Shown: positions 45,465-54,670, counted from the first letter of the stretch. The stretch is 64,000 nucleotides of DNA from Chloroflexota bacterium (GCA_026707745.1 JAPOWG010000011.1:62001-126000), one strand, 5' to 3'. The notes: generated from the sequence alone by a model not told the origin. A program made the numbers and translations.

Positions 45465-46434
45465 TTTCAGTTCCTGCCGCTTTACTTTTCTGTGCTTGCC
45501 GGATCTCGCCTCGGCTCGCCAGCACGACGCCGACAATGATCGTCAGGCTGCCTAGGATCTGTTGATTCGGCGGTAGTTCGCGGAACAGGACCAGCGCCAG
45601 CAAGGCGCTGCCGATAGGCTCCAGTTGCGAAAACATGCTCACCAGCGCCGCCGGGAAGAACTCGAGCAGGTAATTCAGAGAAGAGTGTCCGATAAGCTGC
45701 GGGATCAATCCCATGGCCAGCAGGACAAGATAACCTTCGATGCTGTAGCCGAGAGCCGGCGTCGCCCTGGCCAGCATGACGACCAGGGTGCAAACAGTTG
45801 CGATGCTGTAGACGAGCCAGACGTAGGGGATGACCGGCAGCCCCGCCCGCAGCTTGCGCCCTATCAGCATATAGACCGATACGCTCAGCGCGCCCAGCCA
45901 GGCTAGACCAGCGCCAATCAGGGTCGCGTTTTCCGCGCCCGGCGCCAGCGTCATCTCGAGTTGGCCTTCGCCTCGTGGCCAGCCGATCAAGGCGCCGCCG
46001 ACCAAAGCCACGATTAGTCCCAGAACGACCAGGCGCGAAAGCCGGATGTGCAGGAAGATGACCTCGAGAATCGCCACCCAGATCGGACCGGTCGAAACGA
46101 TAACGACGCTCACCAGCACGGTCGTGTATTGCAGGGATGTTACCCAGGCGGTGAAATGGATCGACAGACAGATGCCCGAGATGGCGATCAATAGCGCTTC
46201 GACGCGGGAAAGCCCGGTCAGGAATGGGCGATAGCGCCGCAGCGCAATCGGGCTGAGCGCCAGCGAGGCGATCAGCAAGCGCGCCGCGACGATCAGCAAG
46301 GGAGGCATATTCTGGTCGAGCGCGAAGCGGATCAGGATCGCGGCAGAGGACGTAGCGACGATCGCGACGACCACCACAACATAGGCTTTGACTGGTGTAG
46401 ACCGCAATTGCCCGGATGTTTCGTCGATATTCAA
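45454..46434 (-). CDS. EamA-family drug/metabolite transporter (second of two)
   Basis: The 326-residue protein is a paralogue of the next gene, with ten hydrophobic segments and the same EamA repeats (SIHFTAWVTSLQYTTVLVS; IGHSSLNYLLEFFPAALVS). TTG 46434 is preferred because it has GGGAG six bases upstream; a longer frame to 46641 has no signal or membrane feature there. The two genes overlap by 11 bases, suggesting a translationally coupled pair, which may form a heterodimeric transporter. This is inference. Confidence 0.8.
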   Translation of the reverse strand: MNIDETSGQLRSTPVKAYVVVVVAIVATSSAAILIRFALDQNMPPLLIVAARLLIASLALSPIALRRYRPFLTGLSRVEALLIAISGICLSIHFTAWVTSLQYTTVLVSVVIVSTGPIWVAILEVIFLHIRLSRLVVLGLIVALVGGALIGWPRGEGQLEMTLAPGAENATLIGAGLAWLGALSVSVYMLIGRKLRAGLPVIPYVWLVYSIATVCTLVVMLARATPALGYSIEGYLVLLAMGLIPQLIGHSSLNYLLEFFPAALVSMFSQLEPIGSALLALVLFRELPPNQQILGSLTIIVGVVLASRGEIRQAQKSKAAGTENAP

Positions 46435-46584
46435 GCCGCGCTCCCAAATGCACTGGCGCTTATCATCTTTGGATTTCTTCGAATTGCAAGTCGGAAATCG
46501 CTTATGCCTCCGCCTTAACTTCTCAGCGCTGGAAAGTTCGGGCCGGCATCGTACAAACAATAGTGAAAACGGGCTCACCTGTGC

Positions 46585-46590
46585 TAAAAT
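46585..46590 (+). promoter_or_regulatory. Possible extended -10 element before the first sod gene
   Basis: TAAAAT at 46585-46590 is preceded by TGC, an extended -10 pattern. No good -35 is present. It would give a leader of about 45 bases for the superoxide dismutase gene. Confidence 0.35.
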
Positions 46591-46639
46591 AACCTTGTCA
46601 ACCTCGTAAAGGAAAAGTTCTACAGGAGAAAGAAGAATC

Positions 46640-47248
46640 ATGGCATTCGAATTACCGTCCCTTCCCTATGCAGAAGATGCGCTGGAGCCGCATATTGATG
46701 GCCGCACGATGGGCATTCACCATGGCAAGCACCACGCCAGCTATACCAGCAATCTGAACGGCGCCATTGAGGGTACCGATCTTGAAGGCAAGAGCATCGA
46801 AGAAATCCTCGGCGACCTGGCTGCGGTGCCGGAGAACATCCGCACGGCTGTCCGCAACAACGGCGGCGGTTACGCCAACCACAACCTGTTCTGGCAGATC
46901 ATGGGCCCCGATGGCGGGGGCGAGCCGAGCGGCGCGCTGGCGGAGGCGATCAACAGCGCCTGCGGCAGCTTCGACGGCTTCAAGTCCCAGTTTTCGACGG
47001 CTGCAGCCACTCGTTTCGGCTCCGGCTGGGCTTGGCTGGTGGCTGAGGGCGGCGGCGCGGTCAGCGTGACTTCGACGCCGAACCAGGACACACCTTTGAT
47101 GGAAGGCAAGACGCCCATCCTCGGCATTGATGTCTGGGAGCACGCCTATTACCTCAACTATCAGAATCGGCGCCCGGACTACATCGCCGCCTTCTTCAAC
47201 GTGATCAACTGGGCAAAGGTGGTCGAGCTCTTCGACGCCGCCGGTTAA
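46640..47248 (+). CDS. sodA: Superoxide dismutase, manganese-type (cytoplasmic)
   Basis: This enzyme dismutates superoxide. The 202-residue protein has the metal ligands of the Fe/Mn family ([39 protein letters not shown]). The motif NQDTPLMEG and the [11 protein letters not shown] context are typical of manganese (or cambialistic) enzymes and not iron-only ones. It has no signal peptide. AGGAG lies about nine bases before the ATG. The next gene is a close paralogue, 16 bases downstream. Confidence 0.93.
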   Translation: MAFELPSLPYAEDALEPHIDGRTMGIHHGKHHASYTSNLNGAIEGTDLEGKSIEEILGDLAAVPENIRTAVRNNGGGYANHNLFWQIMGPDGGGEPSGALAEAINSACGSFDGFKSQFSTAAATRFGSGWAWLVAEGGGAVSVTSTPNQDTPLMEGKTPILGIDVWEHAYYLNYQNRRPDYIAAFFNVINWAKVVELFDAAG

Positions 47249-47263
47249 GGTCTGGGAGCGGGC

Positions 47264-47998
47264 ATGATGCAAAGGGAAGTTCGCAACCCACTTAGCCGTC
47301 GTGATGTATTAAAAGCCGCGGTGGCGGGTGTTGCCCTGGCTGGCGGTCAGCTTCATCCGCTCTCGGCGAGTCTCGTGCAGGCGGCGGGACCGCAGCGATT
47401 CGAGCTACCGCCGCTGCCCTACGCCTTTGACGCGCTGGAGCCGCATATCGATGCGCTGACCATGGAGATCCATCATGGCAAACACCACGCCGGGTACACG
47501 AGCAAGCTGAACGCGGCGCTAGAAGGCACAGACCTGGCTGGCAAGAGCATTGAAGAGATTCTAGCTGATCTCGATGCAGTGCCGGAAGAAATTCGCACGG
47601 CTGTCCGCAACAATGGCGGCGGCTACGCCAACCATAGCCTGTTCTGGCAGGTCATGAGCCCCGATGGCGGGGGCGAGCCGAGCGGTGCGCTGGCGGGGGC
47701 GATCAACAGCGCCTTCGGCAGCTTCGATGACTTCAAGTCCGCCTTCTCGGCGACGGCGGCTGGTGTCTTCGGCTCTGGTTGGGCCTGGCTGGTGGCTGAG
47801 GGCGGCGCGGTCAGCCTGACCTCGACGCCGAACCAGGACACGCCTTTGATGGAAGGCAAGACTCCTATCCTGGGCATTGATGTCTGGGAACACGCTTATT
47901 ACCTCAACTATCAGAATCGGCGCCCAGACTACATCGCCGCCTTCTTCAACGTGATCAACTGGGCGCAGGTGGCCGAGAACTACGCCGCGGCAGCTTAG
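47264..47998 (+). CDS. Superoxide dismutase, manganese-type, with Tat signal peptide
   Basis: This 244-residue paralogue of the preceding gene has an N-terminal extension of about 45 residues containing [21 protein letters not shown], a twin-arginine signal (SRRDVLK) with a hydrophobic stretch. The mature part has the same ligands and the NQDTPLMEG motif. It would be exported folded, with metal already bound. The gene order suggests tandem duplication followed by signal acquisition. GGGAG lies five bases before the first ATG (47264). A terminator follows. Confidence 0.88.
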   Translation: MMQREVRNPLSRRDVLKAAVAGVALAGGQLHPLSASLVQAAGPQRFELPPLPYAFDALEPHIDALTMEIHHGKHHAGYTSKLNAALEGTDLAGKSIEEILADLDAVPEEIRTAVRNNGGGYANHSLFWQVMSPDGGGEPSGALAGAINSAFGSFDDFKSAFSATAAGVFGSGWAWLVAEGGAVSLTSTPNQDTPLMEGKTPILGIDVWEHAYYLNYQNRRPDYIAAFFNVINWAQVAENYAAAA

Positions 47999-48026
47999 AT
48001 CCGCTTGTCGTTCTCAACAATCTCAA

Positions 48027-48055
48027 AGGGCGCTACAATGGTAGCGCTCTTTTTG
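48027..48055 (+). terminator. Terminator after the second sod gene
   Basis: GGGCGCTAC (48028-48036 region) pairs with GTAGCGCTC (48041-48049) around AATG, followed by TTTTT. It lies 30 bases after the stop and about 50 bases before the next start, so the lyase gene has its own transcript or relies on readthrough. Confidence 0.75.
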
Positions 48056-48103
48056 GTCCCGAATTGGACGCCGCGGACGGTGGCGAGACAGGAGAAGGCA
48101 TTG

Positions 48104-49504
48104 ATGGCTGAGTTTCGCGTAGAGAAAGATTCGCTCGGCGAGGTGCGGGTTCCCAAGGGGGCGCTCTATGCGGCGCAGACGCAGCGCGCCCTGGAGAACT
48201 TCCCGATCACGGGCATGAAGCCGCTGCCGGCGTTCATCTGGAGCATGGCGCTGATCAAGCGGGCGGCGGCCGAGGTCAACATGGAATTGGGCTTGCTGGA
48301 CGAGCGGCTGGCGCGCGCCATCATCGGGGCCGGCGACGAGATTCTCGACGGGCAACATCATGAGCATTTCGTGGTCGATCCCTTTCAAGCCGGCGCGGGC
48401 ACCAGCCACAACATGAATACCAACGAAGTGATGGCGAACCGCGCCAATCAGATCCTGGGCTATAGCGTCGAAGCGAGCGACAAGCCGGTACATCCCAACG
48501 ATCATGTCAACATGGCGCAGTCGACCAATGACACGATACCCACGGCGATCCGGCTGGGCGCCTTGTGGCGGCTGGAGGCGCTGATCGACTGCCTGGAGCG
48601 CTTCGTCGCGGTGACGCGGGGCAAGGCGACGGAGTGGGACGATGTGGTCAAGACCGGGCGCACGCATTTGCAGGACGCGGTGCCGCTGCGGCTGGGGCAG
48701 GAAGTGGGGGCCTGGGCGACCGCCATCGAGCGGGGAATCGAGAAGGTCAAGTCCGCGGCGGAGGGCCTGCGGCGGCTGGGCATCGGCGGCACGGCGGCGG
48801 GCACCGGCTTGAACGCGCATCCGGAATATCACGGGCGCATGGTCGCCAAGCTGTCGGCATTGAGCGGCATTGAACTCTACGAGAGCGACGACCTGTTCGA
48901 ATCCATGCAGTCGATGGGCGACGCGGTCTTCTTCAGCGCGGCGCTGCGCAACCTGGCGATGGACTTCACGCGCATCGCCAACGATGTGCGCTTGCTGAGC
49001 GCGGGACCGACCACCGGCATCGCCGAGTTGACTTGCCCGGCGGTGCAGCCCGGCTCGTCGATCATGCCCGGCAAGGTGAATCCGGTGCTGGCGGAGATGA
49101 TGAATCAAGCCATGTACCACGTGATCGGCAATGATACGACGGTCAACTTGTGCGGGGCGGCGGGTCAGTTCGAGCTGAATGTGATGATGCCGATGATCGC
49201 GCATAACCTGAACGAGATGATGATGGTGATGATCGGCGCCGTGCGGGCTTTCACGGGGAAGCTGATGGCGGGCTTGACGCTCAACCGCGAGCGGACGGAG
49301 AGCTGGCTGGAGCGGAATCCGATTCTGGTGACGGCGCTGAATCCCATCATCGGTTACAACAATGGCGCGCTGGTGGCGAAGAAGGCGCTGGCCGAGGGCA
49401 AAAGCGTGCGCGAGGTCGTGCTAGAACTGGACTTGATGGACGCGGCGGACTTGGACGCGGCGCTGGATGCCTATGGCATGACCGAGGGCGGGATCCGGAG
49501 TTAG
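48104..49504 (+). CDS. Aspartase/class II fumarase-family lyase
   Basis: The 466-residue protein carries the superfamily signature GSSIMPGKVNP and the catalytic-site stretches GRTHLQDAVPLRLGQE and STNDTIPTAIR. Several details favour aspartate ammonia-lyase: GAGTSHNMNTNEV (a GxGTSxNMN form), GKVNPVLAEMMNQ and VIGNDTTVNL. GKVNP with Gly is more usual in fumarase, so the reaction is left open between fumarate hydration and aspartate deamination. ATG 48104 has GGAGAAGG six bases upstream; an in-frame ATG at 48005-48040 lies over the terminator and is unlikely. Confidence 0.8.
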   Translation: MAEFRVEKDSLGEVRVPKGALYAAQTQRALENFPITGMKPLPAFIWSMALIKRAAAEVNMELGLLDERLARAIIGAGDEILDGQHHEHFVVDPFQAGAGTSHNMNTNEVMANRANQILGYSVEASDKPVHPNDHVNMAQSTNDTIPTAIRLGALWRLEALIDCLERFVAVTRGKATEWDDVVKTGRTHLQDAVPLRLGQEVGAWATAIERGIEKVKSAAEGLRRLGIGGTAAGTGLNAHPEYHGRMVAKLSALSGIELYESDDLFESMQSMGDAVFFSAALRNLAMDFTRIANDVRLLSAGPTTGIAELTCPAVQPGSSIMPGKVNPVLAEMMNQAMYHVIGNDTTVNLCGAAGQFELNVMMPMIAHNLNEMMMVMIGAVRAFTGKLMAGLTLNRERTESWLERNPILVTALNPIIGYNNGALVAKKALAEGKSVREVVLELDLMDAADLDAALDAYGMTEGGIRS

Positions 49505-49515
49505 GCAGTTTGCCG

Positions 49516-49543
49516 GCGGCAATTGCCGCGGAAAAACTTTTTT
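49516..49543 (+). terminator. Possible terminator after the lyase gene
   Basis: GCGGC (49516-49520) and GCCGC (49525-49529) enclose AATT, and a run of six T ends at 49543. A nine-base gap between the stem and the T-run makes it weak. Confidence 0.35.
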
Positions 49544-49650
49544 CGGCAATTTGGCAATTTGGCAGGACGGTTCTGGGTTGTTAAGGCGCACTGTGAGATC
49601 AGGGTAGCATGGATTGGGGTGGGAATGGCGACTAAATGGTCGCGTTTTTC

Positions 49651-49691
49651 GACCCCCACCCCCCGGCCCCTCCCCCATAAAGAGGGAGGGG
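49651..49691. repeat. C/G-rich inverted repeat, copy 1
   Basis: CCCCTCCC (49667-49674) is the exact inverse of GGGAGGGG (49684-49691). The run of C before it, on the opposite strand a G-rich tract with four or more runs of three to six G, could also form a quadruplex. A relative lies at 51424-51470. Confidence 0.55.
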
Positions 49692-50065
49692 TGACTCGTT
49701 GCAGAGATTTGGTGTCTGATGTGCATTCCTGTGGAAGTCCTACTGCTTGGAGATTGGCAAGGATCGGAAACAGTATATGTAGCTGAATGTACAAATACTG
49801 TAGTCCCCGTGGAGTCCGAAGGGCAGCCAAGTTTCATTTTTGATTGCTCGGATTCTTAATGTCTTCGGTATTCGCCACCCCCGCGCAAGCACCTTAAATT
49901 CGCCAGCTTCACACAAACCCGCTATAATCCTCTCAGTTGCAACTCCGGTTGCAAGCTCGATAACAGACCTGACCATGTACGGGAGGTGAAGACTGCTACC
50001 ACTTCTAGCATCAAGCTAAGCAACAATGTTTCTGTCCATCTATTTCCATGAAAAGAGGAAATCTC

Positions 50066-51346
50066 ATGAAAAAAGCGTTACTCCTGCTACTCGTTATCGC
50101 CCTGCTGCCGGCGGGCGCATTCGCGCAGGACATGCCCCATGCCGGCGTCGAAATCGTCACCAACTTCATGCAGTCGGGCACCTATGACGTCGGCGCCGAG
50201 CAGTTGGAGCCGGGCTTCGAGGAAATGACCGGCATCGAGCTCGAAATTGTGGCGTCGCCCTTTGTGGTGTTGGTGCAGAATAACATCACCGACTTGACCA
50301 CGGGCACGGGCGAATTTGACGTGATTTCGGGCGACTTCTGGATCGGCAGCGTTTGGGGTCAAATGCATCCGCTGGATGATTTCATCGAGCGCGATATGTG
50401 GGGCGGCTCCTTCATCGAGGGCTTGACCAAGCAAGGTCCTTCCGCCTACTTCGACGGCAAGCGGATTGGCATCCCCTATAGCGCCGATGCCTATGGCTTG
50501 ATCTACCGCACTGATATCTTCGAGGAAGCGGGTATTTCCGCCGATTGGAAGACCTGGGACGATTATATTGCGGCGCTGGACAAGCTGGCGATGCACCTGG
50601 AAGGCACGGACATCGCGCCCAACGTCTTCGCTTTTGGCGCGTCCGAGCAGGCGGCTGCTATCTTTTTGGGCATGTACGACGGCTATCTGGTCGACTCGAT
50701 GGGCAATTACGCGCTGGATCACGATAAAGCCATCGCCGCCCTGAACCAGTTGAAGAGCCTGCTGGATTACAATCCCGAGGGCGCGACCGGCTTGAGCATC
50801 GATGAAGCCAACTCGGTCTTCCTGACGGGCAAAGCCGCCACCATGATCTGCTGGGTCAGCTTCGTGCGGGCGGCCGCGCAAGATCCGGATTCGTCGCTGG
50901 TGGTCGACAATTGGGCGACGGCGCGCTTCCCGGGTCCGGGCTTCCCATTCTTGTCAGCCTGGAATCTCTTCATATCGGGCTACAGCGAGAACCCTGAGGC
51001 GGCTTGGGAATGGATCAAGTATTACATCACTGAGGATGAGGCGAAACGGCGCTTCGTCGAGCTGGGCGTGGGCTCGCCCTTCTTGAGCACCTATGAAGAT
51101 CCGGAACTGATCGAGAAGTACGGCCACGACTTCCCGGCGATGGTCGAGAACTTGAATCGGGCCGAGACAGTGCCTTGGATTTTCGCCGCGTTTGAGGTTT
51201 TCTTCCGCCACATGAGCGAGTTTATCATTGACGCCGCCACCGCCGAAGAAACGCTGGAGCGTACATTGGCCGATTGGGCGGAGCTGGAGGTGCCGGAAGG
51301 CCTGGTGCAGTCCGCCGCGGCTCAAGGGCAGATGCAAGAGGGTTAG
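50066..51346 (+). CDS. Extracellular solute-binding protein of a carbohydrate ABC importer (family 1)
   Basis: This 426-residue lipid-free protein starts with a signal peptide (MKKALLLLLVIALLPAGAFA). The mature part resembles family 1 sugar-binding proteins (IPYSADAYGLIYRTDIFEEAG; AATMICWVSFVRAAA). The exact sugar is not known. ATG 50066 with AGAGGA about seven bases upstream is favoured over ATG 50048. It is followed by a terminator, then two permeases and a TIM-barrel enzyme. No ATPase gene is present, so the nucleotide-binding subunit must be shared from elsewhere. Confidence 0.85.
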   Translation: MKKALLLLLVIALLPAGAFAQDMPHAGVEIVTNFMQSGTYDVGAEQLEPGFEEMTGIELEIVASPFVVLVQNNITDLTTGTGEFDVISGDFWIGSVWGQMHPLDDFIERDMWGGSFIEGLTKQGPSAYFDGKRIGIPYSADAYGLIYRTDIFEEAGISADWKTWDDYIAALDKLAMHLEGTDIAPNVFAFGASEQAAAIFLGMYDGYLVDSMGNYALDHDKAIAALNQLKSLLDYNPEGATGLSIDEANSVFLTGKAATMICWVSFVRAAAQDPDSSLVVDNWATARFPGPGFPFLSAWNLFISGYSENPEAAWEWIKYYITEDEAKRRFVELGVGSPFLSTYEDPELIEKYGHDFPAMVENLNRAETVPWIFAAFEVFFRHMSEFIIDAATAEETLERTLADWAELEVPEGLVQSAAAQGQMQEG

Positions 51347-51353
51347 GGCATTG

Positions 51354-51386
51354 TGGGCGGGAGTTTCGGCTCCCGCCTGGTTTCTT
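51354..51386 (+). terminator. Terminator after the sugar-binding protein gene
   Basis: GGCGGGAG (51356-51363) pairs with CTCCCGCC (51370-51377) around TTTCGG, followed by TGGTTTCTTT. As the permeases lie downstream on the same strand, this may be an attenuating structure that reduces transcription into them. Confidence 0.65.
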
Positions 51387-51423
51387 TGGGTTGATGCTGA
51401 GTCGCTAAGCCGGTTTTTCGGTT

Positions 51424-51470
51424 CAACCCCTCCCCCCAGCCCCCTCCCCAAAGCATTGGAGAGGGGGAGC
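51424..51470. repeat. C/G-rich inverted repeat, copy 2
   Basis: CCCCCTCCCC (51440-51449) pairs almost perfectly with GGAGAGGGGG (51458-51467). It is preceded by a second C-rich run. The arrangement of C-runs is like that at 49651-49691. Confidence 0.5.
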
Positions 51471-51561
51471 ACCTGTACTTTGACTTGGGTTCTTGTTTCC
51501 TAAGTCCTTTCGAATACTGGCCCGGAATGCAGTACTACATAAAACGCATAGCGAGTGGAGC

Positions 51562-52479
51562 ATGAGCCAGTCTCCCCGCGCCGAGAAGTCTAAAGTTGGG
51601 GCTAGTTGGCATCGCCGGCATGATGTGCCTTGGCTGGTCCTGTTTGTGATACCGGCTTTTGTGATCGTGGTGGCGGTGCAGTTTTATCCGCTGGCTTATT
51701 CGGCCTTCCTGTCCGTTCAGGACTGGGTGTTGACCGAATCGCAGGTGCCCAAAGGCTTTGTGGGACTGGACAATTTCGTCAAGGAGCTTTCCGACGATAT
51801 CTTCCGGCGCTCGGTGCGCAACAGCGTATTGATCACCGGCGGGGCGCTGGTGCTGGAAATGTTCCTGGGCGTCTGCCTGGCCTATCTGACGATGGGATCA
51901 AGTTGGCGCATGCGCTCGATTCGCACGCTGCTCATCTTGCCGATGGTGATCGCGCCGGTGGCGGCCGGCACATTGTGGCGCATCCTGCTCAATTCCCGCG
52001 CCGGGCTGGTCAATCACTTGCTGAGTCTGATCGGCATCAAGGGACCGGAATGGCTGGCCTCGCCGGATTGGGCGATCGTCTCGGTCATTTTGCTGGATAC
52101 CTGGCAATGGACGCCCTTTGTCCTGCTGGTTGTGGGCGCGGCGATCGCGAGCATCCCCGACGATTTGCTGGAGGTGGCGGCGATTGACGGCGCCTCTCGC
52201 TGGAAGACCTTCCTTTATATCGAGTTGCCGCTCTTGATGCCGCTGCTGCTTTTGACCTTTGTCTTCCGCATGTTGGAATCGCTGCTGTCGCTGGATTCGA
52301 TTTATTCGCTCACGAACGGCGGACCGGGCTACAGCACCTACACCTTGACCTATTACATCTATACGCTGGGTTTGCGCAGTTTCGATTTTGGCGGGGCAGC
52401 CGCCTCGTCCTGGATCTTCATGATCTTCGCAAGTTTTTCGATCGGGCTGGTCTTCTGGTATCAGCGCAAGGACTGGTGA
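51562..52479 (+). CDS. ABC transporter permease (MalF-like)
   Basis: The 305-residue membrane protein has six hydrophobic segments and the permease coupling motif EVAAIDGASRWKTFLYIELPLLMP, the EAA loop that contacts the ATPase. It would form half of a sugar-import channel. ATG 51562 has a GTGGAG just before it, but the spacing is short, so the start is uncertain. It is followed by the TIM-barrel gene and the second permease. Confidence 0.84.
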   Translation: MSQSPRAEKSKVGASWHRRHDVPWLVLFVIPAFVIVVAVQFYPLAYSAFLSVQDWVLTESQVPKGFVGLDNFVKELSDDIFRRSVRNSVLITGGALVLEMFLGVCLAYLTMGSSWRMRSIRTLLILPMVIAPVAAGTLWRILLNSRAGLVNHLLSLIGIKGPEWLASPDWAIVSVILLDTWQWTPFVLLVVGAAIASIPDDLLEVAAIDGASRWKTFLYIELPLLMPLLLLTFVFRMLESLLSLDSIYSLTNGGPGYSTYTLTYYIYTLGLRSFDFGGAAASSWIFMIFASFSIGLVFWYQRKDW

Positions 52480-52508
52480 GTTGTCGGCGCGGATTGCGAG
52501 AATAGCGA

Positions 52509-53513
52509 ATGAAGATTCACGGACTTGGCATTGACATTCCGGATAAGCATATCGACGGGCGCGAACAAGTCCTGCTTGACACGCTGACGCGGGCCCAGAC
52601 CCTCGGCTTTTCTGTAGCCGAGTTGCCGATTCCCGGTTTGAACGTCATCATGAATGGCGAGCTCATTCGGGAACGCGCCGAGGCGATTCGCGGGATCATC
52701 GCGCCATTTGATCTGCGCTATTCAGTGCACGCGCCGGGGCGGACCAATCTGGCATTTGGCAAGGATCTTGACATGGAACGCCGCGTGCTGGAATCGTGCC
52801 TGCGTTTTACTCACGCGGTCGGCGGGCGGGTATTGGTCTATCATAGTGGATTGCAAGCTTTGGATGCCGCCCGCACCGGGACCGCGCCCCTGCCGGGCGA
52901 GAGTGAATTGGCGTGCGGGGCGGAGCGGGAGGTGGCTGCCCTGCGCAGGTTGGCGCCAATTGCCGAAGACCTTGGCGTCGTAATCGGCATGGAAAACGGC
53001 GATCCGCATTTGTGGGAATACGCCCTTCTGATGAGAGCGGGCAAGGCGCGGGATGATCTCGCGCGCTATCATGCGCGCATGAGGACATCGGCTATTGTGG
53101 CCCAGGCCGAGGCTGTGAACCACAGCAATGTCGGCATTACGCTGGACTTGGGACATTTGCATCTTGCCACGCGGGCGCTGGGAGAAGATTTTCTTGAGGC
53201 GATCTCGACGGCGGCTCCCTGGGTTCGCCATGTGCATATCAATGATAACTTCGGCAAGATCGACGCGGGATTCGATGCCGAAGGCGATCGGTTGACTTAT
53301 GGAGAAGCGGACCTGCACCTGCCGCCGGGCTGGGCGGCCATCCCCTTTGCGGCGGCTTTTGAGCATTTGGGCGATTATGAGGGCGACATCATCCTGGAGA
53401 TCAAATCGCGCTATCGGGATCACCTCGGCGAGGCGCTCGAAAACACGCGGCGTATTCTGATTGATAACGGACATGAAACTCGAGAAGGCAAGAGCTCTTT
53501 AGAGGTTGGGTGA
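52509..53513 (+). CDS. TIM-barrel sugar-phosphate isomerase/epimerase family protein
   Basis: The 334-residue protein has the AP-endonuclease-2-like fold: RYSVHAPGRTNL, VYHSGLQALD, VVIGMENGDPHLW, ITLDLGHLHLATR, VRHVHINDNFGK and DIILEIKSRYRD, in the order of the metal-binding strands. Such enzymes isomerise or epimerise sugars. Its placement between two ABC permeases suggests it acts on the imported ligand. ATG 52509 is 30 bases after the first permease; its stop overlaps the second permease start (ATG at 53513). Confidence 0.82.
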   Translation: MKIHGLGIDIPDKHIDGREQVLLDTLTRAQTLGFSVAELPIPGLNVIMNGELIRERAEAIRGIIAPFDLRYSVHAPGRTNLAFGKDLDMERRVLESCLRFTHAVGGRVLVYHSGLQALDAARTGTAPLPGESELACGAEREVAALRRLAPIAEDLGVVIGMENGDPHLWEYALLMRAGKARDDLARYHARMRTSAIVAQAEAVNHSNVGITLDLGHLHLATRALGEDFLEAISTAAPWVRHVHINDNFGKIDAGFDAEGDRLTYGEADLHLPPGWAAIPFAAAFEHLGDYEGDIILEIKSRYRDHLGEALENTRRILIDNGHETREGKSSLEVG

Positions 53514-54361
53514 TGAACCGGCATAGATCCCCAAAACAGCGCATCCTCGCATTTGCGCATGGCTTGATTCTCTTGGTCGCCTGTCTGGTTGTCCTGGTGC
53601 CGCTGGCCTATCTGGTCATCAACAGCGTCAAGTTGCCGCGGGAATTTTTGACTGTTCCGCCGACGATACTGCCGACCCAGGTCACGTTTGAGCACTATGG
53701 GGAGTTGTTTGAAGACAACAAGACTTTTCGTTACTTCAGGAATAGTCTGACGGTCACCCTTTGGACGACCGGCGTCACCATCATCACCGGCACGCTGGCG
53801 GCTTATGGACTGGCGCGGATGCGGCTTTCCGCAAAGATACTGGCTGCGGTGACTTTTATTTTCCTGTTCATCCGCTTTTATCCCCGCGTGACGACGGTCA
53901 TTCCGTTTTTCCTGGTGATGCGGGAACTTGACCTGCTCGACACGGTTTGGGCCATCATCATCGGTCAGCTTGGCATCACGATTCCCTTCGTTACCTGGCT
54001 AATGCTGGTCGTTTTTCAGGATTTGCCGGCGGAAATCGAAGAGGCGGCGGTCGTCGACGGCGCCAGCGTCTGGCAGCGCTTCTGGCGTGTGGTACTGCCG
54101 ATCGTGATGCCGAGCGTATCGGCGGCGGCGATATTAACGGCATTTTTGTCCTGGAACGAGTTCCTCATCGCGTCGAGCGTGGCGCGGCGCAAGGCCAGTG
54201 TGCTGTCCATCGCTGTGGCGGGATTCGTCAGCGACAAGGGCATTCAGTGGGGACCGATGGCGGCCATGAGCGTGGTGATGATCGTGCCGATGATCGTCTT
54301 CGCGCTTTTCGCTCAAAAGTACCTGATTCGCGGGATTACTTTCGGCGCCGTGAAGGGCTGA
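53513..54361 (+). CDS. ABC transporter permease (MalG-like)
   Basis: The 282-residue protein has six membrane segments and the coupling loop EIEEAAVVDGASVWQRFWRVVLPIVMP. It is the second half of the sugar-import channel. AGAGG lies seven bases before ATG 53513, making it a better start than the GTG one codon earlier. It is the last gene of the group; the next 500 bases are non-coding. Confidence 0.86.
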   Translation: MNRHRSPKQRILAFAHGLILLVACLVVLVPLAYLVINSVKLPREFLTVPPTILPTQVTFEHYGELFEDNKTFRYFRNSLTVTLWTTGVTIITGTLAAYGLARMRLSAKILAAVTFIFLFIRFYPRVTTVIPFFLVMRELDLLDTVWAIIIGQLGITIPFVTWLMLVVFQDLPAEIEEAAVVDGASVWQRFWRVVLPIVMPSVSAAAILTAFLSWNEFLIASSVARRKASVLSIAVAGFVSDKGIQWGPMAAMSVVMIVPMIVFALFAQKYLIRGITFGAVKG

Positions 54362-54436
54362 TTGAGGCTGTTGTTGCCGTCAAGGGCTCAGAAGTAGCAC
54401 CAATGAAGTCATGCAACTCCAAAATAATAGTCGGCG

Positions 54437-54506
54437 GTAGGGGCGACCCGCCGGGTCGCCCGCAAAACTTAGCCGGAGCGGTGGGCGATCCAAGGCTCGC
54501 CCCTAC
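54437..54506. repeat. 70-bp inverted repeat element
   Basis: GTAGGGGCGA (54437-54446) and TCGCCCCTAC (54497-54506) are perfect 10-base inverted ends. An inner hairpin of GGCGACCC and GGGTCGCC lies next to the left end. This looks like a MITE-type or REP-type element. Confidence 0.65.
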
Positions 54507-54670
54507 ATTCGGCCTGCAATTTGTTGCCTCATTTTCTTGGAATTACTGAGTTTAGTTTTACAGGGCAAGCTCCTCTAAAAACTGCTGAAACGTTAAAACA
54601 GAGGATCCTGCACCGTCATCCCATCTGATTTGCGGCGACAATGTAAACTGTATTTTCCATAGAAAATCTT

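Larger units (their letters stand above)
49505..50065. other. Gene-free gap with C/G-rich hairpins
   Basis: In 561 bases no frame has both a good ribosome site and coding-like composition. It holds the short hairpin GCGGC-AATT-GCCGC with a following T-run (49516-49543), a G-rich inverted repeat (49651-49691) and AT-rich sequence up to the ribosome site of the sugar-binding protein. Confidence 0.55.

Noticed and set aside
48023..49204. Minus-strand open frame of about 390 codons opposite the lyase gene
   Set aside because: The translation is His- and Arg-rich and the coding strand matches the fumarase/aspartase family from end to end.
49505..49600. Possible small gene after the lyase
   Set aside because: No ribosome site or coding-like composition; the palindromes and T-run fit a weak terminator better.
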